The notes beneath the pieces were generated by a model. The model ran no database searches. It saw only the letters and a program-made list of their open reading frames with translations, and was not told where the DNA came from. Below, in pieces: positions 18,162 through 27,020 of a stretch of 64,000 nt of DNA. Where the stretch lies: assembly GCA_021732975.1 (NCBI GenBank), contig JAKFWC010000012.1, forward strand, positions 62,001 through 126,000, given 5' to 3'. This stretch comes from Planctomycetaceae bacterium (lineage in GTDB: Bacteria; Planctomycetota; Planctomycetia; Planctomycetales; Planctomycetaceae). Made by a program: the position numbers and the translations under genes. Within the stretch, counting starts at the first letter, position 1; every line of letters begins with the position of its first letter.

Positions 18162-18208
18162 GAGACGCAGAGCGTCTCGGCCGTGGGTTCCCACGCGGAG
18201 CATGGGAA
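18162..18208. repeat. Degenerate copy of palindrome family C
   Basis: Two adjacent small inverted repeats, GAGACG-CAGAG-CGTCTC and GTTCCCACGCGGAGCATGGGAAC, match the right arm of the large element at 39914-40038. It sits between the secreted protein gene and rpiB, which converge, and looks like half of a once larger element. Confidence 0.7.
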
Positions 18209-18232
18209 CCAGTTGCAACCAGTTACACGCGG

Positions 18233-18700
18233 TCAACTCGCGAACTTGCCGGCAAGGGCGTCCGCTTCGATCGCGAGGACTTTGTTCAGTCGGCGTTGAT
18301 GCCGTTCTTCCTTGGTGAATTGGGCCGACAGAAATGCACGAACGAGTTCCACCGCGAGTTCTTCACCGACGATGCGGGCACCGAGACAGAGCACGTTCAT
18401 ATCATCATGCTCCACGCCCTGGTGCGCCGAGTATGTGTCGTGACAGACGCCGGCACGGATCCCGGGAATTTTGTTGGCCGCGACACTGATTCCCACGCCG
18501 CTGCCGCAGAGAAGCACGCCGCGGTCGGCTTTTCCCGCGAGGATCGTTTCGCCCACTTTCCGGGCGAAATCGGGGTAATCGACGGAGCAATCGCTGTCGG
18601 TCCCGCAATCGACGACGGTGTGTCCCGCCGACTCGATCACTGTCCGCACGCGCGTTTTGAGCGAAAATCCACCGTGATCACATCCCAACGCAATCCGCAT
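18233..18700 (-). CDS. rpiB: Ribose-5-phosphate isomerase B
   Basis: A 155-residue cytosolic enzyme that interconverts ribose 5-phosphate and ribulose 5-phosphate in the pentose phosphate pathway. It begins MRIALGCDHGGF (phosphate and ring-opening region) and carries VDYPDFA, GVLLCGSGVGISVAANK (with the catalytic cysteine) and CHDTYSAHQGVEHDDMNVLCLG. Length and motif order match RpiB/LacAB. The gene stands alone between convergent and same-strand neighbours. Confidence 0.95.
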   Translation of the reverse strand: MRIALGCDHGGFSLKTRVRTVIESAGHTVVDCGTDSDCSVDYPDFARKVGETILAGKADRGVLLCGSGVGISVAANKIPGIRAGVCHDTYSAHQGVEHDDMNVLCLGARIVGEELAVELVRAFLSAQFTKEERHQRRLNKVLAIEADALAGKFAS

Positions 18701-18710
18701 CGTTCGTCTC

Positions 18711-18732
18711 GCTTCCTCTAGTGAAGCGAGGA
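18711..18732. repeat. Short hairpin upstream of rpiB
   Basis: CTCGCTTC and its complement (8-bp stem) enclose a 6-nt centre, about 10 bp before the rpiB start on the coding strand. It would fold in the leader RNA; a role is only a guess. Confidence 0.45.
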
Positions 18733-18765
18733 TTATGACATGAGTGCCGGGCGAATGAAATCACA

Positions 18766-19557
18766 TCACTTCACGCCGGGCAATTGAACGGTATGAAACG
18801 GTTGATTGTCAGCGAGGCGAACATTCCAGCTTGCGGGGAGTTGCCACACGCGATTGTCGTCCAGATCGGCGGAAATCGGAATGGATGTCATCCGCGCGAG
18901 AGCATACCGCCATGCCGGACCGGGTGTCGATTCGACGAGCAACACGGCTTCCGGGTCGGTTCCCTGAACGAAAACAAACGCCGCGACATCCACCTTGGCT
19001 TCCATCGGGCTCCGATAAATCGGCTGCGTCAACAGGCGGGCATCGAATTTGTTCGCTCCGTTCCCCTGAACCCGAAAACGCTCGGCGATGCGGCGCATCT
19101 GCGTGAGTCGCAGCGCCCGCTGTTTGTGAGGCGGATCGGCGTCGGGAACATCCTTCCATTCGATGCCGCTGGTAAAGCGGTGCGTTCGGCCATCGTCGCC
19201 ACTCAATTTCAACGGCAGTTCCGACAACGAAGTCAGTTCCTGTTCGATGCCCATTTCATACGGATACGTGCTGGCAATCAATTGGGGGCGGCCTTCCATT
19301 GTCCATAAAAAAACGGCTCCCGCAGCGGTCTTACGGATAGGATTGCTCCAACTGAGCACAGACCCCTTCTCCAATGTCAGCGGCATTTCGCCCGATGAAG
19401 ACAGTTGCACAACTTGATATGCCGCGAATTCCGTCACGCGGCGGGCCTGCCAGGCTTTGATTTCATCTGCTGCGGCATCATCCTGACTGCGGGCAACACT
19501 GGTGGAGATCGCCATGACACAAACCAGACCCAGTCCCATCTGCCATTGGTGACCCAT
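18766..19557 (-). CDS. Secreted protein of unknown function
   Basis: A 263-residue product with signal peptide MGHQWQMGLGLVCVMAISTSVARSQ. The mature part is beta-rich, with a GMPLTLEKGSVLSWSNPIR-like start, GAVFLWTMEGRPQLIASTYPY and a C-terminal half lined with hydrophobic strands. I recognise no known domain with certainty; similar proteins seem frequent in planctomycetes. It stands alone and has a plausible promoter of its own. Confidence 0.75.
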   Translation of the reverse strand: MGHQWQMGLGLVCVMAISTSVARSQDDAAADEIKAWQARRVTEFAAYQVVQLSSSGEMPLTLEKGSVLSWSNPIRKTAAGAVFLWTMEGRPQLIASTYPYEMGIEQELTSLSELPLKLSGDDGRTHRFTSGIEWKDVPDADPPHKQRALRLTQMRRIAERFRVQGNGANKFDARLLTQPIYRSPMEAKVDVAAFVFVQGTDPEAVLLVESTPGPAWRYALARMTSIPISADLDDNRVWQLPASWNVRLADNQPFHTVQLPGVK

Positions 19558-19598
19558 CGTTGCCGTTCCTGTTCGGTTTGATTGCTTTGACCCACCCG

Positions 19599-19604
19599 AT
19601 TATA
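19599..19604 (-). promoter_or_regulatory. Candidate -10 box
   Basis: Reads TATAAT on the minus strand, about 42 nt before the start of the leftward secreted-protein gene. The -35 region is weak (TTCCTA at 18 nt), so this is only a candidate. Confidence 0.35.
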
Positions 19605-19684
19605 GACAATCCGCCTGTCGAATAGGAAGGATGCTTGTCCGATTGCGATGGGCGACTACTCGTTGCCATCGAGAGAAGATTACC

Positions 19685-20089
19685 ATGCAAGCGAACATTC
19701 AAAGTCTCTGTCCGTTGCTGCAAGTGTTCGATATGCCGCAATCGCTGGCATTTTATCGCGATGTGCTGGGCTTTCAGATCGTCGTGCAAGATCGCCCCGG
19801 CGACGACTGCGACTGGGCATTGCTCCGCTGGGGACCGGCAGAATTGATGTTGAACACGGCCTATGAAACTGCCGAGCGACCGGGTTCGCCCGATCTGAAT
19901 CGCGCGGCCGCGCATGCCGATACCACGCTGTATCTCAACACGCCGAATGTCGATGCGATCGCAGCCGAGTTGCTGGCCCGCGGGGTCGCCATGACACCGC
20001 CGGTGATCCGCGAATATGGCATGAAGCAGTTGATGCTCAACGATCCGGACGGTTACGGCGTCTGCTTCCAATGGCCTGTGGACCGATGA
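19685..20089 (+). CDS. VOC (glyoxalase/bleomycin-resistance fold) protein
   Basis: A 134-residue protein starting MQANIQSLCPLLQVFDMPQS with the VOC entry FYRDVLGF. It continues through DDCDWALLRWGPAELML and ends DPDGYGVCFQWPV, the usual closing strand with a metal-binding position. The superfamily includes glyoxalases, dioxygenases and drug-binding proteins, so the substrate cannot be told. It converges on a second VOC gene with only 10 bp between the stops. Confidence 0.88.
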   Translation: MQANIQSLCPLLQVFDMPQSLAFYRDVLGFQIVVQDRPGDDCDWALLRWGPAELMLNTAYETAERPGSPDLNRAAAHADTTLYLNTPNVDAIAAELLARGVAMTPPVIREYGMKQLMLNDPDGYGVCFQWPVDR

Positions 20090-20099
20090 ACTTGCCACA

Positions 20100-20555
20100 T
20101 TATGAGCACGATAGCGGGGCACTCACTCGGAAAGTGTGACCGTCCGGGTGGATGATGCCGCACTCGCGCACACCCCACGGCTCATCCGTCGGTGGCCACG
20201 AAATTGTGACTCCCTGTTGGACCGCGAGAGCATGGACGGCGTCAACGTCCTTTGACTCACGCAACCACCAACTCATCCACACGCCGCCAGTTTGCTCATC
20301 GCGCGGGTGTTGCGGATGAGGATTTCCGCGGGAACCCTGCGCACCCTCACACAGAAAAATCTCACACTCACCCGCGCCGATCCCGGCGAACTGCGCGGGA
20401 CCATGCTCGTTCCGGTCACCGGCTTTCGGGATCATGCCGCCGTCATTCCATGTGAAGGCGCGATTCCACCCGAGGCGTTCAAACCAGGCAAGGCTCGCCA
20501 CCACATCGGAAACATTCAGAATCGGTGTGATCCCAGTGAGTTTCATAAGATTCAT
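20100..20555 (-). CDS. VOC-fold protein
   Basis: A 151-residue protein beginning LTGITPILNVSDVVASLAWFERLGW and ending GIIHPDGHTFRV, the two ends of the VOC fold. It has an insert rich in Asn, His and Glu (GNPHPQHPRDEQ) around residues 75-90. The sequence differs enough from the neighbouring VOC protein that a recent duplication is unlikely. The start may be the first ATG or the one three codons later. Confidence 0.85.
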   Translation of the reverse strand: MNLMKLTGITPILNVSDVVASLAWFERLGWNRAFTWNDGGMIPKAGDRNEHGPAQFAGIGAGECEIFLCEGAQGSRGNPHPQHPRDEQTGGVWMSWWLRESKDVDAVHALAVQQGVTISWPPTDEPWGVRECGIIHPDGHTFRVSAPLSCS

Positions 20556-20627
20556 CCTGACGAATCGCTAACCCGAAACACATCCATGATATCGCATTCC
20601 TTTCACTGCAGAACCTTCGCTGGTTCC

Positions 20628-20656
20628 TTGGTTCATCGTCCTATCGCCTCTATGAT
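20628..20656 (+). promoter_or_regulatory. Sigma-70-like promoter of the MMPL gene
   Basis: TTGGTT, a 17-nt spacer and TATGAT give a good -35/-10 pair. Transcription would start only about 10-14 nt before the TTG start, giving a very short leader that begins near the ribosome-binding site. Confidence 0.45.
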
Positions 20657-20663
20657 GCGGTGC

Positions 20664-20670
20664 GGAGGGA
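20664..20670 (+). promoter_or_regulatory. Ribosome-binding site supporting a TTG start
   Basis: GGAGGGA lies 6 nt upstream of the TTG at 20677. No in-frame ATG precedes it, so it supports the non-ATG start of the MMPL exporter. Confidence 0.65.
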
Positions 20671-20676
20671 AGCGGG

Positions 20677-22941
20677 TTGGGTGGCGATGCGGGTGACAGT
20701 GGGGCGGCGGCGGAGCGAACGTGGCAGGCACGATTCGCGCGCTGGCTCGTGCGCTGGCAACGCCCGCTGTTGATTATCGCGTTAGTGCTTGGTGCGGTCG
20801 CCTTCTGGCCCGCGCAGCATCTGCATCTCGACGAATCGATCGAGTCGTTCTTCGCGCCGGAAGATCCGCTGCTGCGCGATTTCCTCGAAAGCAAAGCCTG
20901 GTTCGGCGGCGATGAACTGCTGCTCGTCGGTTATCCCGACGCCGATGCCCTCACCGACGACCATTTGCAATCGCTGCACGATTTCGCCGATGAATTGTCG
21001 GCGATTCCCGGCATTCAGGCCTCCGGCACGCAACACCTCGCCGCCATGCTGCATCCCGAAGGCGTTGCTGCGCGGATGATCATGCGATTTCCGTCCGTCC
21101 GCGAACAAGTACTCGCGTTCTCCGAAAATATCCTGATCAGCGACGATCGCCAAACGGTGGGGATAGTGCTGCGGCTTGCTCCCGAGAAGACGGCTCCGGT
21201 CCCGCGGAGCGACACCTACAAAGCGGTCCGAAAACTCGCGGCGGCCCACGATCCCCCCGCCGCCGTCGCCGGAGAACCGCTGCAGGTTCACGACATGTTC
21301 CGGTATGTCGAACAGGACAGCTTGCTGCTCGGTTTGGCGTCGTCGGCGTTGTTGATCCTCGTGATCCTGATTCTGTTTCGCAGTCTTCGCTGGGTAATGT
21401 TGCCGCTGCTGGTCGTGCATCTGTCACTGGTCTGGACGCAGGCATCGCTGTATGTCGCGGATGTACCGTTGAGCATGGTCAGTTCGATGCTCACATCGCT
21501 GGTGACCATCATTGGTATCTCGGTGGTGATGCACGTCACTGTCACGTATCGCGAACTTCGAGGGGAAATGGACCGGGAAGCCGCGTTCCGCAAAAGTGTG
21601 CAGGCCCTCGCGGAGCCAATCTTCTGGAACATTGTCACCACGATGATTGGGTTTGCATCGCTCATCCAAAGCACGGTCGCACCGGTCCGCAGTTTCGGCT
21701 TGATGATGACCGTCGGCTCGGGCATGGTGATGGTCGCCTGTATGATGGTCTTGCCGGGAGGCACGCTCCTCGGTCGCTGGGACGCCGACCCGCGGCAAAC
21801 GCCGTCCGAACACCGGCTGGTGGCTGCGTTGCATCGACTGACCGCGACACTCGACCGCCACCATTGGATCTTGTTGGTGACGAATGCGGTGGTGCTCATC
21901 ATCGGGTCTATCGGACTCGCGAAGCTGACGATTGAAACCGACTTTAGCAAGAACTTCCGCCGGACCAGCCCCATCGTCCAGGCACTGGAATTCTTCGAGA
22001 CAAAACTCGGCGGGGCCGGGAACTGGGAAGTTAATTTCTCGGTTCCCGAAGAACTCGACAGCACAACCATCGATAAAGTCCGATCGCTGGCCGAAGAACT
22101 GCGCGAACTGAAAATGCCCGACGGAACCGTGCTGACGAAAGTCGTCTCGCTCGCCGATGGGATCGATTTTATCCCATGGCTGGCGGCGCGCACCTTACCC
22201 GCAAAGCTCGATCTGCTGCGAGACTATCAACCCGAGTTCATCCCCAGCATTTACAACACCGAGCAGCACCGCATGCGGATTGTGCTGCGGTCGCTGGAGC
22301 GGCAACCGGCCGAGATCAAACTGCAGCTGATCGAAAAGGTGCGGACCGCGGCTCAACATCATTTTCCGGACGCCAAAGTCACCGGCCTGTATGTGCTGCT
22401 GGCCAACGTCATCACCAGTTTGATGGACGATCAACTCACCAGCTTCATCACGTCGGCCATCGGCATCTTTGTTTGTGTGGCCCTCGCGACGCGCAGTTGG
22501 GCCGTCGGTGTGATCGCCTTGTTTCCCAATCTCTTCCCGCTCGTCCTGGTCGTCGGCGGGATGGGCTGGTGTGGCGTGCCAATCAACATTGGCACCGCGA
22601 TGATTGCCAGCGTGTCGTTCGGCCTGACGGTCGATGCCAGCCTGCACTATCTCGCGGAGTATCTCGAACTGCGCCGGGCCGGTTGCGATCATCTCGCAGC
22701 CGTGCTCGCCACGCATGGGAATGTCGGGCGTGCCCTTGTCTTTTCCAATCTCGCGCTCATTTTCGGCTTTGCTGTGCTCGCGCTGTCGAACTTCATCCCG
22801 CTGGTTTATTTCGGCGTGCTCGTCAGCCTCGCGATGATCGGCGGTCTGGTGGGCAACCTCGTGCTCTTGCCGCTGCTGTTACACTGGATTCCGATCAAAG
22901 TGAACAGACAGCCTGAAGCCACGCCTGACCCGAAACCGTAG
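20677..22941 (+). CDS. RND/MMPL-family exporter
   Basis: A 754-residue inner-membrane protein with the RND layout: one N-terminal helix (LLIIALVLGAVAFW), a soluble loop (residues about 48-200), five helices, a central helix near residue 405, a second loop and five more helices. The loop starts LHLDESIESFFAPEDPLLRDF and the second half repeats the pattern (IETDFSKNFRRTSPI), as expected for an internal duplication. Family members export lipids or hydrophobic compounds using the proton gradient; hopanoid or lipid cargo is possible but not shown. The TTG start is supported by a ribosome-binding site. Confidence 0.88.
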   Translation: MGGDAGDSGAAAERTWQARFARWLVRWQRPLLIIALVLGAVAFWPAQHLHLDESIESFFAPEDPLLRDFLESKAWFGGDELLLVGYPDADALTDDHLQSLHDFADELSAIPGIQASGTQHLAAMLHPEGVAARMIMRFPSVREQVLAFSENILISDDRQTVGIVLRLAPEKTAPVPRSDTYKAVRKLAAAHDPPAAVAGEPLQVHDMFRYVEQDSLLLGLASSALLILVILILFRSLRWVMLPLLVVHLSLVWTQASLYVADVPLSMVSSMLTSLVTIIGISVVMHVTVTYRELRGEMDREAAFRKSVQALAEPIFWNIVTTMIGFASLIQSTVAPVRSFGLMMTVGSGMVMVACMMVLPGGTLLGRWDADPRQTPSEHRLVAALHRLTATLDRHHWILLVTNAVVLIIGSIGLAKLTIETDFSKNFRRTSPIVQALEFFETKLGGAGNWEVNFSVPEELDSTTIDKVRSLAEELRELKMPDGTVLTKVVSLADGIDFIPWLAARTLPAKLDLLRDYQPEFIPSIYNTEQHRMRIVLRSLERQPAEIKLQLIEKVRTAAQHHFPDAKVTGLYVLLANVITSLMDDQLTSFITSAIGIFVCVALATRSWAVGVIALFPNLFPLVLVVGGMGWCGVPINIGTAMIASVSFGLTVDASLHYLAEYLELRRAGCDHLAAVLATHGNVGRALVFSNLALIFGFAVLALSNFIPLVYFGVLVSLAMIGGLVGNLVLLPLLLHWIPIKVNRQPEATPDPKP

Positions 22942-22991
22942 TCGCATGGGTGATGGCTGTGCCGTCTTATGGAATCCGGAGGATCACATCC

Positions 22992-23402
22992 ATGTACGGC
23001 CGATCGTGGTATTCCCGCTTTGCAAAATGGGCATCCCATTTTTGCGGGCAGCCCTATGTCTTTTCTCTGGCGGTCGGCGTCATCCTGGTATGGGCGGTCA
23101 CCGGGCCGCTGTTTGCCTTCAGCGATACCTGGCAATTGGTGATCAACACCAGCACGACAATCGTTACTTTTCTGATGGTCTTCCTGATTCAGAACACGCA
23201 GAATCGCGACACGGCGGCAATGCAGATCAAACTCGACGAACTGATCCGGGCCACAAAGGGCGCCCATAACGCCCTGCTCGATCTGGAAGAAATCGAACAG
23301 GACACACTGGACGGGTTTCGGGCTAAGTACGAAGCCCTGGCAACGGCAGCCCGATCACAACTCGATCTCGGTAACCTCGATACCGATTGCCCGGAACCCT
23401 AA
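22992..23402 (+). CDS. Low-affinity iron permease family protein
   Basis: A 136-residue protein, MYGRSWYSRFAKWASHFCGQP, followed by two membrane segments (FSLAVGVILVWAVTGPLFAF and TIVTFLMVFLIQNTQNRD). It then has the charged helix MQIKLDELIRATKGAHN and an acidic ending. This matches the low-affinity iron permease family (Fet4-related). In bacteria transport activity is not well shown. GGAGGAT upstream supports the ATG. It follows the exporter gene closely and may share its transcript. Confidence 0.85.
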   Translation: MYGRSWYSRFAKWASHFCGQPYVFSLAVGVILVWAVTGPLFAFSDTWQLVINTSTTIVTFLMVFLIQNTQNRDTAAMQIKLDELIRATKGAHNALLDLEEIEQDTLDGFRAKYEALATAARSQLDLGNLDTDCPEP

Positions 23403-23442
23403 TCCTATCGTCGAAAACGTGATGACCTGATTCGTCGTGCCC

Positions 23443-23994
23443 ATGAGAGTTGCTGTGAACGAAGTGTTGTCAGATTCCTTGAGCATTCCCGCTCCATCGC
23501 GGCCGTGGCGATTATGGGTTGTGTGCATGTCCGTGGTGGGCGCGATATTGGTCGCCTGGGCGGGTGATCGCGCCAAGCCGCTCGTGCTGTTTCCGCTGGT
23601 TTTGGGCTGCGTCTTTGGCGGAATCGCGAGTTTGGCTGCGGTCTGGTGCGAACTCCCGCGGCAGCGAATCGCCATGTTAATGATCGTGATCGGGGCCGCT
23701 GCGCTCGTGCCGGCGAGTTATTACGTCGCCGCCCAACGGGCAATGAAGTCGGAGAAAATCGCAAATCCGCTGGCCGAGAAACTGCTGAAACAAATGGAGC
23801 AACAGTCACCGGCCGGGCCGGAATCGATTTCCAGCACCACGGCGATGGAGAACTATCTTCGACGACGCTACCAACGGACGGATGTCATGTCGTGTGTGAT
23901 GTATGTGATTGGCGAGGGAGCGCTGGCAGGAGTCGCCGCGGCGGCGATGATGGCTATACTGTGGCGCGGGCGAGCGGAAGAGCCCCAGGCATAA
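23443..23994 (+). CDS. Membrane protein of unknown function
   Basis: A 183-residue protein with about four hydrophobic segments: residues 25-45, 48-70, 78-97 and 155-175. A cytosolic or periplasmic loop in the second half carries charged, Gln-rich sequence. I recognise no family. It continues the rightward run after the iron-permease-like gene. An in-frame GTG lies 6 nt before the chosen ATG. Confidence 0.7.
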   Translation: MRVAVNEVLSDSLSIPAPSRPWRLWVVCMSVVGAILVAWAGDRAKPLVLFPLVLGCVFGGIASLAAVWCELPRQRIAMLMIVIGAAALVPASYYVAAQRAMKSEKIANPLAEKLLKQMEQQSPAGPESISSTTAMENYLRRRYQRTDVMSCVMYVIGEGALAGVAAAAMMAILWRGRAEEPQA

Positions 23995-24020
23995 GAATGC
24001 CCGGGCTTCCAAGAGGAAGA

Positions 24021-25022
24021 TTATTTCTTGCCGCTGCCAAGGAAGCGGGACCAGCGACGATCGGGGGTCGCGGCGCTATCGATTGCCGATGCAAGTTCAT
24101 CAATAGACGTGACACCCACCCGTTTGAGATGCTTCGCGATCATCTCTTGTTGAGCCGCGACTTGCATCTGGGTTCGTGAAACCTGAGCTCGTTCGAGTGA
24201 TAGTTCCACTTCCGCCATCCGCAAGGTCTCTTCCAGGCGGGCGGACATGTGTTGCAGCGACATGATGAGGTCGGGTGCCGATGGTTCCAGATGCGACCAA
24301 TCGGTGGGAAGCCTCATTTCTTCCACGGCCCGCAGGCGTCGTAGCAGCGAGGAGATGTAAGCATCCCGGGCATACACCGCGGTCTGTAAAGCGCCGACAT
24401 CGGCGGTCGCTTCGTCAATTGGCTCCGGTGCGGGCGGCAGCGGCTCGTGAGCGGCTGCAAAAGTTTCGTCGGCGGATTCCTCAGCCGGTTCCGGCGGCAG
24501 TTCCAGCATCTGCGACTTGAGTTGTTCCCACGCCGAAAGTCCCGTGGTCGGTGCTGGCGCGGTGTTGGATTCCGAACGGAATAATCGCGAGCCGGAAATC
24601 GGCGCGGGCTCGGTGATCACCGCCGGCGCATCGCTCGAATCCACCATCGTCCGCGTGAAATTCGAATTCTCCAGACGATCGCCGACGAACTCGCGGAGTT
24701 CCGTCAGTTGAATTTCCATCCGTCCCAGTGCGAGACCCGCTTGCAGGTCTTCCCACTGCTGGACGATGCGTTGCATGTCCGTCATCAATTGACGTTGATC
24801 GTCAATCAGATCGGCCGGCAATCCACCACTGCCACGGCGACGGTCGGCTCCCGAACGCTGCATGCGGTCAATTTCTTCCGCGGCGCGTTCGAGTTGTTCG
24901 GTGAGCGTTTCGACCAGGGAGTTCTTGGACGCAAGTTCCAGTTCGAGTTCCGCAAGCGGGCCGATGTGCGAGTGCGCATCGCATCCCATTGCCGATACGG
25001 AATCGGTCAGTACCGCGGACAT
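24021..25022 (-). CDS. Coiled-coil protein of unknown function
   Basis: A 333-residue soluble protein with a heptad-rich N-terminal coiled coil (LAELELELASKNSLVETLTEQLE, about residues 20-55) and a short basic region (GADRRRGSGG). A second helical segment follows, then a Pro/Ala-rich middle and a C-terminal coiled coil around QQEMIAKHLKRVGVTSIDEL. It has no signal peptide and no catalytic motif. A longer form from a GTG at 25091 is possible. A structural or scaffolding role is only a guess. Confidence 0.7.
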   Translation of the reverse strand: MSAVLTDSVSAMGCDAHSHIGPLAELELELASKNSLVETLTEQLERAAEEIDRMQRSGADRRRGSGGLPADLIDDQRQLMTDMQRIVQQWEDLQAGLALGRMEIQLTELREFVGDRLENSNFTRTMVDSSDAPAVITEPAPISGSRLFRSESNTAPAPTTGLSAWEQLKSQMLELPPEPAEESADETFAAAHEPLPPAPEPIDEATADVGALQTAVYARDAYISSLLRRLRAVEEMRLPTDWSHLEPSAPDLIMSLQHMSARLEETLRMAEVELSLERAQVSRTQMQVAAQQEMIAKHLKRVGVTSIDELASAIDSAATPDRRWSRFLGSGKK

Positions 25023-25157
25023 CGCGTCTGGCCCGGAACGAGTTCTCACGGTCACGCAGCTCCCCAGGGGAACAGGGATGTTGGCAATCACGAAGCGCAG
25101 GGATGCACATCGTCGCTGATGTACCGTAGCCCAGCGAACGAAGCCGTCACCGGGAAG

Positions 25158-26162
25158 TCATGCCGGAGAGGGGGCAACCTTCGACGAAGTAACCGCGCCG
25201 GAATAGATTTGCGGGTTAATCACATTTTGCGGCCGTTTCCCCTCGAGCGCGGCGACCAGTTGCTCGAACGCCTGCGTTCGCATTTGGGCAAGAGATTGGT
25301 CGGAGACAAACGCCGCATGCGGGGTGACGATGACCCGTTCATCGCGAAACAACGGCTGCAACAAATCGGGCGGCTCGGGATCGAAGACATCGAGCGCCGC
25401 GCCGGCGAGCTTTCCTGAGGTAATTGCCTCACCGAGAGCGACCTGATCGATCAAACTGCCGCGGGCCGTATTGATCACGTACGCCGTCGGCTTCATCCGA
25501 GCCAGCGACGCCGCATTCAGAATGTGATGCGTGGCAGGTGTCGATGGCGCGTGCAGTGAAAGATAATCGCTCTGCACGAGAAGTTCGTTCAAGGAAACCA
25601 TTTCGCAGCCGGTGCCGTGATCGCTGCCGCTCGCTGTGTGGGCGATGACCCGCAGTCCACAGGCCCGCGCTCGGGAACAGAGTTCGCGACCGATGCGGCC
25701 GAGACCGAGCAATCCAAGCGTTTGCATCGACAGCCGTTGCAAACCGGAGACCGCCGCGAGACAGTATTCGCCCTGCTTGGTCCGATGGTGCAAAAACGCG
25801 ATGCGCCGAGCACACGCCAGGAGCAATCCCAGCGCGTGGTCCGCAACTTCAGCAACGCAATAATCCGGACAATTGGTGACGGGAATGCCCCGTACTGTCG
25901 CAGCATCAACGGCGATGTTGTCGAGGCCGATCCCCATGCGGGCGATGACACGACATCGCGGGGCGGCTTCAATCACCGCGGGAGTGACTTTCGCCCAGTT
26001 GGTGGCGATGGCATCGCAATCCGCGGCGATCTGACAGAGCGTTGCTTCATCGGTCGCGGGCGGTTCGACGAGTTCCGCACCGATGCGATCAAGCACGGTT
26101 TGCTCGTAGCTCGTGTCCGGCCATGCGCGATCGGTCAACAGCACTCGCGGACGGTCTGCCAT
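25158..26162 (-). CDS. D-2-hydroxyacid dehydrogenase
   Basis: A 334-residue cytosolic NAD(P)-dependent oxidoreductase. The nucleotide-binding motif is GLLGLGRIGREL, and the catalytic residues are Arg in YVINTARGSLID, Glu in DVFDPEPPD and His in VIVTPHAAFVSDQS. The overall sequence is of the phosphoglycerate dehydrogenase/CtBP type without a C-terminal ACT domain. The substrate (a 2-keto or 2-hydroxy acid) cannot be assigned. The gene lies downstream of the ferredoxin gene, but a 77-bp palindrome sits between them. Confidence 0.9.
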   Translation of the reverse strand: MADRPRVLLTDRAWPDTSYEQTVLDRIGAELVEPPATDEATLCQIAADCDAIATNWAKVTPAVIEAAPRCRVIARMGIGLDNIAVDAATVRGIPVTNCPDYCVAEVADHALGLLLACARRIAFLHHRTKQGEYCLAAVSGLQRLSMQTLGLLGLGRIGRELCSRARACGLRVIAHTASGSDHGTGCEMVSLNELLVQSDYLSLHAPSTPATHHILNAASLARMKPTAYVINTARGSLIDQVALGEAITSGKLAGAALDVFDPEPPDLLQPLFRDERVIVTPHAAFVSDQSLAQMRTQAFEQLVAALEGKRPQNVINPQIYSGAVTSSKVAPSPA

Positions 26163-26194
26163 CGCCGCGTCCCATTACGTCGACTTGAACTGTT

Positions 26195-26271
26195 AGAGCC
26201 GCGACCGTCAGGGAGCGAGTTCTTCCTTTTGATCAGAAGGAAAAAACTCGCTCCCTGACGGTCGCGGCTCT
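26195..26271. repeat. Palindrome family A, copy 1
   Basis: Arms of about 37 bp meet at GATC and are almost perfectly complementary. The outer 27 bp (AGAGCCGCGACCGTCAGGGA...) are perfect. It lies between the ferredoxin and hydroxyacid dehydrogenase genes. The same core occurs at 34929-34997 and 63688-63761. Confidence 0.92.
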
Positions 26272-26281
26272 GAAGGAGAGA

Positions 26282-26671
26282 TCATTGGCTCGCAGCCAAC
26301 TCGGCCATGCGTTGTGCGGGGATGACGAGGCGATCCCAATTGCGTTGGACGTATTCCGGCGGGCCACCCTTGTTCGCGACGTACTGAGCGACCAGCACGG
26401 TCGGGAGCATTTCAATCGCATCCCACGGGCAGACTGTCAATTCATATGGATCGGACTTCTTCGTGGGGATGTGGACGCAGACTTCGCAGCCCACGCACCG
26501 TTCGACATCGATCTCGCAGAACGACTGCAGCACCGAAATGCTTTCGCCCGGCACCTTTATGATGCAGTCGACCGGACAGACTTCGAGACAGGACTCGCAG
26601 CCGGTGCAGTTGTCGGCGTTGATCACCGCCACTTCTTTTGGCAGCTTCTTCCGCCCGCCCGCCTTTGCCAT
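26282..26671 (-). CDS. Ferredoxin with two iron-sulfur motifs
   Basis: A 129-residue electron carrier with two cluster motifs: CTGCESCLEVCPVDC and CVGCEVC...CPWDAI. In the second motif the last cysteine is separated from the first three by an insert (HIPTKKSDPYELTV), an arrangement seen in some 7Fe and 8Fe ferredoxins. The C-terminal 40 residues are a longer extension than in small clostridial ferredoxins. Redox partners cannot be told from the context. Confidence 0.92.
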   Translation of the reverse strand: MAKAGGRKKLPKEVAVINADNCTGCESCLEVCPVDCIIKVPGESISVLQSFCEIDVERCVGCEVCVHIPTKKSDPYELTVCPWDAIEMLPTVLVAQYVANKGGPPEYVQRNWDRLVIPAQRMAELAASQ

Positions 26672-27020
26672 GTCAAATCGTCCTTATCAGCTTTCCGCAG
26701 ACAATTTCATCGTCTACGCAGTTTAACGGAAATCGGGGGCGGGAATCCATCGGAATGCCACCCGTCATGGAATCATATTCGACCGTGGGGGAATTCCCAA
26801 TCGAATCGAGTCTTCTAGAAGGCCCGGGAATGCCTTTCCTGGGGTGTTTTAGCGCGGACTGTGGAATCTGCGAAGCGCAAGCGGAGATAAATTCCTCTTT
26901 CGATACGCCGATCGGCAGTTTTTGCCGATTTTCGTGACCCGGACCCCGGTTGTCGTTTCGACGATTTTTCACTACAAATCGCCCCCCCCCAATCCAACCT
27001 CTTTAGGACCATCGCCACCG
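26672..27020. other. Gap between divergent ferredoxin and DUF481 genes
   Basis: No gene or long palindrome is evident. Near 26910-26934 a short inverted repeat (ATCGGCA / TGCCGAT) is followed by TTTTC, which could be a weak terminator. A C9 run lies at 26982-26990. Promoters for both neighbours are expected here, but I see no convincing boxes. Confidence 0.5.
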
